Source: Pedobacter sp. PF22-3
Lineage (GTDB): Bacteria > Bacteroidota > Bacteroidia > Sphingobacteriales > Sphingobacteriaceae
Assembly (NCBI RefSeq): GCF_026239555.1
Contig: NZ_JAPIVP010000011.1
Coordinates: forward strand, 1-64,000
Length of the DNA: 64,000 nt
Direction of reading: 5' to 3'
A program made the position numbers and the translations under genes. The notes below the pieces were generated by a model that searched no databases, had not been told where the DNA came from, and saw nothing but the letters and a program-made list of their open reading frames with translations. Below are positions 37,514 through 45,283 of the stretch, piece after piece (position 1 is the first letter of the stretch; each line of letters opens with the position of its first letter).

Positions 37514-37922
37514 CTACAAGCTTTCCCCGATGCCATTCACAGACCTGATATAACTGAAGATGAATGTATTATAGACAGGCTTTAAATGTTCGGGATAGTT
37601 AATTCAGAAAAATGAAAAATGTATATAGGATGCTCATCGCCTGAGAACCCATAATTGCTTTTGCCGAGCATTACGCACAGACCGGCGTTCAGCAGGTTTT
37701 TCAGTGATAGAATGTGTTCCATGAATGAAGTCAGTCTACCAGAAAGCAACTCAATCCTGAAAGTGCTGGTTTAGATAAAAAGTGCAGACCCTATAGGTCT
37801 TTAGCTCGAAAACAGAAAATAGCGCCATGATAGAGGAAGCTTAGGCCAAAAATTAATTATAAATATAAACTCTTATAACCATCTGCATGATATTATTAAT
37901 ATAATAGCCATAAGGTAATTAG
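37514..37922. other. Intergenic gap, no gene seen
   Basis: This is AT-rich sequence with only short frames. No terminator hairpin was found right after the FG-GAP gene. Confidence 0.4.
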
Positions 37923-38255
37923 GTTTTTATCCCCTACAAGTTCGTATCGCATGATCTGATCTGGAACCTGATCCCGGCCGATCCATCTTTTAACAGCCGC
38001 AAGAATGATAAACTACCCAGGATGGAAGATTACTTTGAGGGATATTACCTGCTGCAAAAAACAGCTATCGAAGTGATGACGGTAAACCACCCCAACGAAC
38101 CCATGAGGGAAGATTACCTGAGCCTGTTCCCGAATGCCGATGCGAAGCATTTGCCTGAAAAAGATTTAAGAGGAAGATTTTTAGAAAAACACTCAGCCGT
38201 TGCTTACCATTGCGAACAATAATGGTTTTGAATATATGAGGAGGTTTATATCGCA
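37923..38255 (+). pseudogene. HNH gene 3' fragment (copy D)
   Basis: Similarity begins at about 37923 in the middle of the HNH motif (TTTATCCCCTAC) and continues in frame through CGCATGATCTGATCTGGAAC and the tail, with PADPSFNSRKNDKLP readable. A small change at about 38190 (AAAACACTCAGCC against GAATATACAGCC) shifts the last part. It lies between the FG-GAP gene and the regulator of the RiPP cluster. Confidence 0.78.
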
Positions 38256-38589
38256 TTATCCTGGTTAAAATACAAGACTATTGGTATTTGAGGGTGTAGT
38301 TTTATTTCACCAGTGCAGGAAAGTATTGCAGCAGTAGCAATGTAGCAGAAAATAGATGGTTCAATTTTTTGATTTGCCAGGTTTATCCGGCGCGGATGTT
38401 CTTAATGTAATGTAATCTGTGCGTTTCTTCTGCCGCTTAATCTGCCGGTTGATACCACTTACCGGAAACAATCAACGCTCGCACAGGCAGTGCGATAGCC
38501 TGCCTTCCTTACTATGCTACCTTTTGGGCCAGGCCTGAATGGTATAAAAAGTCCTGTTAAATTAAGAAGTATCCGTTTTTTATAGCCAT
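38256..38589. other. Intergenic gap, no gene seen
   Basis: No open frame of note and no repeat. It separates HNH copy D from the convergent HTH regulator gene. Confidence 0.4.
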
Positions 38590-38958
38590 TTATTTTATCT
38601 TGAGCATATTGCGTAAAAAATGAATTTCTTTTTTAAGTTCTGCTATGTTCTTGTCTTTATCCTCCAGCCTTTTTTCGTATTGCTCCTTCAGTTCTTCAGA
38701 AAAATTTTTATTGTTAATTGCGGCATGCTCTCTTTTCTCGTTCTGGTGATTAAAAAAAATACCGTTTTCTGCTAACCACGATAGAATATCTACTTCCAAA
38801 ACATGTTCTATTTTGGCTAAATAATCCAATGAGGGAAGACCCTTGTCACTTTCCCAGTTGGAAACTGTTTTCTGCGTAGTTTTTAAAATGAGCGCCAGCT
38901 CTTCCTGGCTCACCCGCTTATTTTCTCTTGCTTGTTTAAGCTTTGCACCTATTACCAT
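38590..38958 (-). CDS. XRE-type HTH regulator of the RiPP cluster (putative)
   Basis: The protein has 122 residues. The N-terminal HTH_3 domain (IGAKLKQARENKRVSQEELA, then LILKTTQKTVSNWES) is complete; the recognition helix is TTQKTVSNWESD. The C-terminal third is a Glu/Lys coiled coil (about 85-120) for dimerisation. It is divergent from the peptide precursor gene across 247 bp, so it probably controls that gene and itself from the shared spacer. Confidence 0.88.
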   Translation of the reverse strand: MVIGAKLKQARENKRVSQEELALILKTTQKTVSNWESDKGLPSLDYLAKIEHVLEVDILSWLAENGIFFNHQNEKREHAAINNKNFSEELKEQYEKRLEDKDKNIAELKKEIHFLRNMLKIK

Positions 38959-39031
38959 ATTTGAAAGAAGAATAATTTAGAATTTTTTTTCTGAAAATTA
39001 GAAAAATGAGTTATAAAAATATAGAATATAA

Positions 39032-39050
39032 TTGTATATACTTGTATATA
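39032..39050. promoter_or_regulatory. Direct repeat TTGTATATA in the divergent spacer
   Basis: TTGTATATA occurs at 39032-39040 and again at 39042-39050, a 10-bp period in the spacer between the HTH regulator and the precursor gene. It is a candidate operator for the regulator. In an AT-rich spacer the match could be chance. Confidence 0.35.
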
Positions 39051-39205
39051 TCCGCTTGATATAACGTAAATTAAAAATTACAAATAGTTTTATAATTGTA
39101 GATAAACAAATTTGTGCAAGCGATTTTAGATAATGAAAAAGCACCGTTTTATTGGAATTATTTAATTCAAATTTTATATTTTTTAATACCTAACTTAAAT
39201 CAATT

Positions 39206-39433
39206 ATGAAAAATTTAAATTCTTTTAGGAAGACGATTTCTTCTCTTGAAAACAAAAAATTAAAAGATCTTCAATCTATTCAGGGTGGTAGATCTTCAGT
39301 CAGATCTAATGTTGATTGTGGCGATGGATGTGCAGAGTGGGATGTATATTCAGGGCCTAATGGAACCGGACAATATTTAGGAAGAAGAATATTATCGGTA
39401 GGCGTTCCTGAAGGTAGCTTCGATGTAAATTAA
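39206..39433 (+). CDS. RiPP precursor peptide with double-glycine leader
   Basis: The peptide has 75 residues. The leader (LNSFRKTISSLENKKLKDLQ, then SIQGG at about 28) ends in the Gly-Gly cut site used by C39 peptidases and matches the Bacteroidota natural-product leader style. The 47-residue core starts RSSVRSN, contains a CGDGC pair, a Gly/Asn/Pro-rich middle and acidic and hydroxyl residues near the end (VPEGSFDVN). Asp or Glu with Ser, Thr or Lys are the ring-forming residues of graspetides. It is directly followed by a terminator and then by an ATP-grasp enzyme and a SPASM protein, the grasp-with-spasm set. Confidence 0.8.
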   Translation: MKNLNSFRKTISSLENKKLKDLQSIQGGRSSVRSNVDCGDGCAEWDVYSGPNGTGQYLGRRILSVGVPEGSFDVN

Positions 39434-39458
39434 ATCGATTATTTTTTAAAAATTTAAG

Positions 39459-39488
39459 CCGTTTTCATCTTTTTGAAACGGTTTTTTT
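39459..39488 (+). terminator. Terminator between precursor and modification genes
   Basis: CCGTTT (39459-39464) pairs with AAACGG (39476-39481) and an adjoining TCA/TGA adds to the stem; seven T residues follow. It lies in the 73-bp gap after the precursor. Partial read-through here would give much more precursor than enzyme mRNA. Confidence 0.7.
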
Positions 39489-39506
39489 ATTTCTCGTATT
39501 GCCTAT

Positions 39507-40412
39507 ATGATATTGATATTATCTGCAAATAACGATTTTACAACAAATGAAGTGATTAAATGGCTTCATATTTTTGATAAAAAGTATATCAGGGTTCATG
39601 AATTTGAATTATTTGAAATTAAAGTAATTGATAAAAAAATTTTACTTAAAAGCCAAAGGAACTCATTTTACATTGATGATATCAATAGCGTATGGTTTAG
39701 AAGAGGAGGGATAAAATTTAACCGGTTACAGTTTCAGAATGAATCTGTTAATAAGATTATGAATGAAACGCAGTTTTGCCTGGAAGATTATGTTATAAAA
39801 AAATTAGAATCAAAAAGACATATCAATAAACAAAGTAATAACCGCACGAATAAACTATTAATTTTAGAAAAGGCTGTAGCGGTAGGATTAGATGTACCAT
39901 CTTATTTTCTGGCTGACAATACCGATCATATAAACCTGGGGAAAACAATCACCAAATCTATTTCTGAAAATATAATTGTTAAGTCTGCATTTGATGATTT
40001 TGATGGGATCTTATATACTTCCATAGTAGATAAGCAAGAAGATGAAGTATTTTTTCCAACATTTTTTCAGGAAAAAATTGAGAAAGAATTTGAAATCAGG
40101 TGTTTCTATTTGAATGGGAAAGTTTGGTCGTGTGCAATATTTTCTCAAAATGATGAACAGACCAAAATAGATAACAGAATCTATAATTATGGAAAGCCCA
40201 ATAGAAATGTTAGGTATACGCTACCCCCCGAAATACACCATAAAATTTGTATTTTAATGACTGAGCTGGATTATAATTGTGGTTCAATTGACTTTATAAA
40301 GTCAGTTGATGGAAAATTTTATTTCTTAGAAGTCAATCCTGTAGGACAATTCTTAGGAATATCCGATATATGTAATTATACACTGGAAAAAGAAATAGCT
40401 GATTATCTGTAA
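39507..40412 (+). CDS. ATP-grasp peptide maturase, grasp-with-spasm type
   Basis: The protein has 301 residues. The N-terminal part (ILILSANNDFTTNEVIKWL and VWFRRGG at about 70) matches the pre-ATP-grasp region of MvdD/PsnB-like ligases. The ATP-grasp fold follows: NKLLILEKAVAVGLDVPSYF, a strand with Lys (NIIVKSAF), FFPTFFQEKIEKEFEIR and the metal-binding end (DYNCGSIDFIKS, then FLEVNPVGQF with Glu and Asn). This family makes ester or amide rings between side chains of a precursor. The substrate is taken to be the 75-residue peptide just upstream. The next small gene starts 6 bp later. Confidence 0.9.
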   Translation: MILILSANNDFTTNEVIKWLHIFDKKYIRVHEFELFEIKVIDKKILLKSQRNSFYIDDINSVWFRRGGIKFNRLQFQNESVNKIMNETQFCLEDYVIKKLESKRHINKQSNNRTNKLLILEKAVAVGLDVPSYFLADNTDHINLGKTITKSISENIIVKSAFDDFDGILYTSIVDKQEDEVFFPTFFQEKIEKEFEIRCFYLNGKVWSCAIFSQNDEQTKIDNRIYNYGKPNRNVRYTLPPEIHHKICILMTELDYNCGSIDFIKSVDGKFYFLEVNPVGQFLGISDICNYTLEKEIADYL

Positions 40413-40418
40413 TAATAT

Positions 40419-40604
40419 ATGGAAAATAAAATACGCTCTGAAGAAAGGAATAAGCTTCCCCTTAATTTTAAATATCTCAATAAATTAGGCTCAAAAAAAT
40501 CAAAAGAGTTGAATAAAAAAATATGCTATGTAAAATGCGAGAAATTCCAAACTGATTTTATGACCAGGGTAACCCCTTTCAAGGCTTTTACCAGAATGTT
40601 ATGA
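40419..40604 (+). CDS. Small basic protein inside the RiPP operon
   Basis: The protein has 61 residues with many Lys and Arg and two Cys (ICYVKCEKF). It begins 6 bp after the ATP-grasp gene and its stop overlaps the SPASM gene start (ATGA), which shows translational coupling. There is no Gly-Gly site, so it is not an ordinary second precursor. It could be a scaffold or recognition protein or a leaderless peptide; no family is recognised. Confidence 0.55.
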   Translation: MENKIRSEERNKLPLNFKYLNKLGSKKSKELNKKICYVKCEKFQTDFMTRVTPFKAFTRML

Positions 40605-41680
40605 AATATTTTAATTTATTCAGCAGCGTATTAATAACAAAGGGAGCCAGCAGAGTATTAATTTCTGATTTAGAAAGAAATGTATCAGAATTACAGTCGC
40701 TTGATCTCTACAACTTAACTGAGGACCTTAAATTAAACTCCATTGAAGATGTTATTAAAGAATACGATCGTGATTCTAAAGAAATTATTAACGAATATAT
40801 TGACTTTTTATTAGAGAATGAATACGGATTTATATCCCACAACGATTGGGACAATAGCTTTAATCCGCTTTCTTTTGACTATGACAGTGCTGATGTAATC
40901 AATAATCTGTTTTTAGAACTGGATAATTTTTCCGTATTGCATAAAATCAGATGCGCAATGGATACTATAGATATTCGGTATTTAGTTATATACAGCATTC
41001 GGCAGTTATCAAAAGAAGAGTTGGAAGAGATTGATTTTATTTTCGAAAACACCTCTTTAGAAGGCATTGAAATATATTGCCCTTACCATGATCAGATGAA
41101 TGACTCTTTTATTTCTGGCCTGAGTGATCAGAGCCAGCGGATTTATAAATTGGTGCTTTATAACTGTGATAATATCACATTTTCTACAAATGAAAACCTC
41201 AAATTTAGTTTAGAATATACGAAAGATCATATAACCATAAAAAACTGTGGAATTGTTGATTTAAAATACTTTAATACAAACAACACCAAAATATTTGAGA
41301 GTAAAAATTATAATTCCTGCTTATTTAAAAAAATTGGTATTGATATAGAGGGAAACATAAAGAATTGCCCGCTAATGCCAGATCATTTTGGGAACATCGG
41401 TAACACCAGCCTAGAAAAAGTATTGGAAATGGCTGGATTTAAAAAATATTGGAATCTCACCAAAGATCATATAGCGATATGCAAAGACTGCGAATTTCGT
41501 TATATATGCACAGACTGCCGGGCCTTTACCGAAAAAACGCATCAAAACAAAGATGGTTTAGATACCTCTAAACCTTTGAAATGTGGATATGATCCTTATA
41601 CCGGGGAATGGAGTGAATGGAGTACAAATCCACTAAAAGAAAAAGCAATGAAATACTATGATTTCAAAATCGATAAATAG
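40601..41680 (+). CDS. SPASM-domain peptide maturase without radical-SAM Cys motif
   Basis: The protein has 359 residues. The C-terminal third has the SPASM cluster pattern: NSCLFKKIGIDIEGNIKNCP (about 245-255), HIAICKDCEFRYICTDCRAF (about 290-306) and LKCGYDP (about 328). The N-terminal region has no CxxxCxxC, so the usual radical-SAM 4Fe-4S site is absent. This agrees with the partner of the ATP-grasp enzyme in grasp-with-spasm clusters. It may bind auxiliary Fe-S clusters and present the precursor rather than do SAM chemistry. Last gene of the operon, coupled to the preceding small gene. Confidence 0.85.
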   Translation: MKYFNLFSSVLITKGASRVLISDLERNVSELQSLDLYNLTEDLKLNSIEDVIKEYDRDSKEIINEYIDFLLENEYGFISHNDWDNSFNPLSFDYDSADVINNLFLELDNFSVLHKIRCAMDTIDIRYLVIYSIRQLSKEELEEIDFIFENTSLEGIEIYCPYHDQMNDSFISGLSDQSQRIYKLVLYNCDNITFSTNENLKFSLEYTKDHITIKNCGIVDLKYFNTNNTKIFESKNYNSCLFKKIGIDIEGNIKNCPLMPDHFGNIGNTSLEKVLEMAGFKKYWNLTKDHIAICKDCEFRYICTDCRAFTEKTHQNKDGLDTSKPLKCGYDPYTGEWSEWSTNPLKEKAMKYYDFKIDK

Positions 41681-41860
41681 ATTGTATATTATTAATTAGT
41701 TATAAACGCTACTTTATCATTCAGCGCTACCGCTATATCCAGTGCTACCATCCTTTAAAACCGTCCAAAAAAAAAATCAGTTGATGATGTTATTTTTTAA
41801 AAACAGAATTGAGTAGTGGTAATCCAGCAAATTCCGGCAAATCGTTTACCTGGCTGATAT

Positions 41861-42292
41861 TTAGAAAAAGATGTCTATGTAGTCCGTTGTCATGCCATCA
41901 CAATTCAGCATTTGTTGTAAGCGCCAGTATCTTCGCTTTCCGGAAGCTTTAAATACAGCTAAACCATTGCTTTCACAAGGTTTTCCACTATTGATATCCG
42001 CTATCCTTGATACGATTTTACCATTGAATTTAAGCAGCCGCCCCACTACAATAAAAGTGCCTTTGATGGTGACATATTCATTTTTGGTTTTATCCCTTTG
42101 CTCGCCTTCAATACTGTACTCATTCTCGCCAATCGATTTAACTATTACTTTTCCGGGCTTATTATTCTTATCAAAAGCAATCCATTGAATGGTAAATGCA
42201 TGAGATCCAGTCCGTACTTTACCCGTACTTTCCTGATAGGCAGAACCGAATAGCGGTACTATCAGTAAAATAACATATGCTAAATTTCTCAT
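41861..42292 (-). CDS. Small secreted protein, unknown
   Basis: The protein has 143 residues. A signal peptide (LAYVILLIVPLFGSAYQ, about 1-19) is followed by a compact beta-rich domain with two Cys (KPCESNG and QMLNCDG) that may form a disulfide in the periplasm. The family is not recognised. It stands alone, convergent with the SPASM gene. Confidence 0.55.
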   Translation of the reverse strand: MRNLAYVILLIVPLFGSAYQESTGKVRTGSHAFTIQWIAFDKNNKPGKVIVKSIGENEYSIEGEQRDKTKNEYVTIKGTFIVVGRLLKFNGKIVSRIADINSGKPCESNGLAVFKASGKRRYWRLQQMLNCDGMTTDYIDIFF

Positions 42293-42614
42293 CCTGTGTG
42301 ATATTGATCTTTTAATTTTATTTAATCTATTACAAATACAAAAATAAACCGCTTTAGATTTATTTTTGTATACATTCTTTTAGGTATATCTTTTTTGAAG
42401 CCAAAGAAATTTCAAAAACTGAGGTAACTCAGCTCAAAATGTAAATGCTACATTTTTTCCACTGTGACATCAGGTATATGATACTAAGTAAAGAACAAAA
42501 ATGATGCGAATGAATGATGTTGATGATAACATTGGCTGATGTATCAGCTGCAAGCGTATGCTATTCACAAGTGACTTTGTGATCAGCTCTTAGTTTATTT
42601 ACCGTGGTCTCCGC
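42293..42614. other. Intergenic gap, no gene seen
   Basis: AT-rich, no open frame or hairpin of note. Confidence 0.4.
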
Positions 42615-43364
42615 TTATTTAGACCAAAACATAATGGTATCATATACAAACTGAACTTTCCCCCTGTCTTCGAATTTTGAAAATAAACCATCAATCCTGG
42701 ACATCAGCTCTTCCAATGCAACTCCCGCTTTTGGACAATATGAGGAAGATTTTAATCTGCCCTTTAGTCCATCCAGGTCGAACACCTGGCTGTTCTCTAT
42801 AGTTGCTGATTCCATTTCCTGCGGTAAAAAAAAATCGGATATTATTTTTTCGTCAACATTCCGATGGTTAACAGTTTTGTATTCCTCAATAGTATCATAC
42901 AATATTTTTTCGTACGCTACCTGAAAAGCCGATCGGGTACTTCTTGAATTCCAAACTAAAACTATTGTGCCATTAGGTTTCAATATACGCCTGAACTCTT
43001 CTTTGCTGGCGATCTTATCAAACCAGTGGAAAGCTTGCCCACTAAATATAATATCCACACTATGATCAGCTAAAGTGGTACTTTCGGCAGTGCCATCAAT
43101 GCTTGTGAATTGATTAAACTGTGCAAGCATGCGCTCTTGAGCGGCTCTCATTTCCTCATTAGGCTCAACCGCAAAAACTTTATTGCCATTTTCTAAGAAC
43201 GGTATAGAGGATAAACCTGTCCCCGATCCGATATCTGCTACAATTTTCCCTTTATTAAAAGAAATGCGCTGTTCTAACACCTTAAGCATTTCCTGCGGAT
43301 AGCTTGGCCGGTACTTAATATAATCATTTACATGATCTGCAAATCTTTTTGTATTGTCTGTCAT
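42615..43364 (-). CDS. Class I SAM-dependent methyltransferase
   Basis: The protein has 249 residues from ATG 43364; an upstream in-frame ATG at 43478 would add 38 residues that look non-coding. Motif I (KIVADIGSGTGLSSIPFLEN, about 38-57) binds SAM. VFAVEPNEEMRAA, then VDIIFSGQAFHWFD and ILKPNGTIVLVWNSR are the following strands of the Ubi/BioC-like methyltransferase fold. The substrate cannot be told. Probably cytoplasmic. Confidence 0.88.
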   Translation of the reverse strand: MTDNTKRFADHVNDYIKYRPSYPQEMLKVLEQRISFNKGKIVADIGSGTGLSSIPFLENGNKVFAVEPNEEMRAAQERMLAQFNQFTSIDGTAESTTLADHSVDIIFSGQAFHWFDKIASKEEFRRILKPNGTIVLVWNSRSTRSAFQVAYEKILYDTIEEYKTVNHRNVDEKIISDFFLPQEMESATIENSQVFDLDGLKGRLKSSSYCPKAGVALEELMSRIDGLFSKFEDRGKVQFVYDTIMFWSK

Positions 43365-43656
43365 GGCTTGAAATCTTATTATTGCTGTAAAATTATCAAA
43401 TATAATAAAGTAAACCTTAGTGATAGCCACTTGTGGAAAACCTAAAAACCTTGTCCACAAGCCAACAAGCATAATCATACTGCACTTAACCGATCACTTT
43501 CACGCTACCCAATAACTATAGCTAAGATTTAAAAGAGACTTTTCTGGTAAACATCTTAAAGGCAAGACAATATTTTTTTATATTCGCTATTCCCAATTCA
43601 TCACCCGATAGGAAATTTATAATATAATATACCTTAAAACGATCCAACCCTATTTT

Positions 43657-44280
43657 ATGAACCATCCCTATACAATAACAATCATCAACAACTCCGCTGC
43701 AAATGATGAATTCTGCATTTTCCAGCAGGTTCCCGACAACCAGGATGGCATGACCATGCCACTGGCCTGGTTTGCCAGGCGAATTTACGCCGGCTCCCGT
43801 GTAACCTTTCAATGGCAAAATGATTATGACTTCGTTTGGTCTGAAACAGGTATTAGCCCGGGTAATGTATTTGATGCAAAGCAGATTTTAAGCGCAAATC
43901 CGCCGTATCAAAATACGGTTACCTTTAGCCGGATTAACTCCGGTTATGACTTTACCCAAGCGGTAGGCGGCCAGTTTAACAACCTGCTGACGATAAAAAC
44001 GGAGGACGTTCTTTTTGAGGAAGGCGCGGGCTCGCCCAGTATTGGCATTGCTAATTCTGGCGCGCCGTTATTTGTCCGTCCGGCCAGGCCGCATACAGTT
44101 AACAACTTTCTTACCCCGCCACAACAACAATACCGTATTGCCCATGGTAGTTATGAGCAAGGGCAGGTTTTAGACATTGATTCAATCACGGATTTTGTGG
44201 AGCTGATATTTTTAAGGGATCAGTTTAACATGACCGTAACGCTAAATGCGGATATGAGCTGGACGGTTAAGCCCGGCTAA
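43657..44280 (+). CDS. RhiA-like protein
   Basis: The protein has 207 residues with no signal peptide. The pattern YTITIINNSAANDEFCIFQQ, then MPLAWFARRIYAGSRVTFQW and DYDFVWSETG recalls RhiA from the rhizosphere-expressed operon of Rhizobium and relatives that often occur near R-body genes. The end (YEQGQVLDIDSITDFVELIF) is also family-like. Function is not known. A deletion remnant of a second copy lies at 18.8 kb. Confidence 0.6.
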   Translation: MNHPYTITIINNSAANDEFCIFQQVPDNQDGMTMPLAWFARRIYAGSRVTFQWQNDYDFVWSETGISPGNVFDAKQILSANPPYQNTVTFSRINSGYDFTQAVGGQFNNLLTIKTEDVLFEEGAGSPSIGIANSGAPLFVRPARPHTVNNFLTPPQQQYRIAHGSYEQGQVLDIDSITDFVELIFLRDQFNMTVTLNADMSWTVKPG

Positions 44281-44347
44281 GAGGCTGTCTGCGCTTACCT
44301 TACCGATAATGAAAAGCTGACAAACGCTATTTAATATAGATGCTAAA

Positions 44348-44752
44348 TTAATTTATTCTTACAAAAATGCTTGCCGGAGCGTCATAAGCATCTACGGAGA
44401 TGATGAGGGTATCGCGGTCAATAGTAAAATAATTTCTAACTACACTTGCTATCCCTTCATAAGTGATTTCCTTTTCTTCTTTCTTTGTGATAAGTGATTG
44501 AAAGCTTTTAATCGTGTAGGCCCCTTTGCTTACGATCTGTCCATCATGCATCCTTTCGTAGGTAGTTTGGGTATATTTGGTGATATTTCCTTTACCCCTT
44601 TCATAGTTGGTCCTGATCCCCGTTAATCCATTTATTCCCGCTGTTAATTCCCATTCACCTACAAGCGTGTTAGCTGTTACCGGTCTATCCTTTTTACAGG
44701 CTAAAATGACAGTGCAAAAGGTAATAACCGATAGTAATTTTAAATTTTTCAT
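44348..44752 (-). CDS. Small lipoprotein, lipocalin-like
   Basis: The protein has 134 residues from ATG 44752; an upstream ATG at 44815 is less likely, since the lipoprotein signal starts at the second Met (KLLSVITFCTVILACKKD). The mature part has GEWELTAGINGL and short strands typical of lipocalin-like lipoproteins of Bacteroidota. Lipid anchored in the envelope; function unknown. Confidence 0.65.
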   Translation of the reverse strand: MKNLKLLSVITFCTVILACKKDRPVTANTLVGEWELTAGINGLTGIRTNYERGKGNITKYTQTTYERMHDGQIVSKGAYTIKSFQSLITKKEEKEITYEGIASVVRNYFTIDRDTLIISVDAYDAPASIFVRIN

Positions 44753-44815
44753 TCTTTTTAGGTTTAGATCTGGCTTAAAACAGCTGCTCAGTATTGGGAT
44801 AACCGGATAATTCAA

Positions 44816-45237
44816 TTCATAGCTATCCCCAATAAAAAATAATTACTAGCTAAACAACTTCACTTCCTAAACGGAAGATCATTTTAAAACGCTACATACG
44901 TACGATGAACTATTAATTTTGAGTATCCAATTTATATACATATTATCTATCATAATCGAATTGAGAATGATGTTGTGTTGCAGACCCTATGGCTGAAATA
45001 CCACGTAGCTTTTATACAGGAGAAACCGATATTACCTTCATTTGAAGTACAGGACTCAGTGAATGGACCATTGAGCTACCAGAAAAAAAGGAAGTAAACA
45101 TTACTATTTTATTAATATAGCAGACGAATAATTATGGGATGAAATAACATTACCGTATCTGAACCGCCACCTTTAAAGTAAAAGTTTGTAATATATTTTG
45201 TCAGGTATTTAAATCAGTAAAAACAATTGAAATAAAA
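44816..45237. other. Gap with a possible small gene remnant
   Basis: ATG at 44989 opens MAEIPRSFYTGETDITFI, then an in-frame TGA, then STGLSEWTIELPEKKEVN. It may be a decayed small gene. Nothing else was recognised. Confidence 0.25.
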
Positions 45238-45266
45238 AAAGGAGCTGCAAAAATTGCAGCTCCTTT
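45238..45266 (-). terminator. Strong intrinsic terminator
   Basis: AAAGGAGCTGCAA (45238-45250) pairs perfectly with TTGCAGCTCCTTT (45254-45266), a 13-bp stem with a 3-nt loop. Read leftward, it is followed by a T run. It lies 18 bp after the stop of the 1072-residue protein. Confidence 0.9.
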
Positions 45267-45283
45267 AATAAAATAAAGCTACA

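Noticed and set aside
43522..43818. A leftward 98-codon frame over the RhiA-like gene start
   Set aside because: It is antisense to a well-supported gene.
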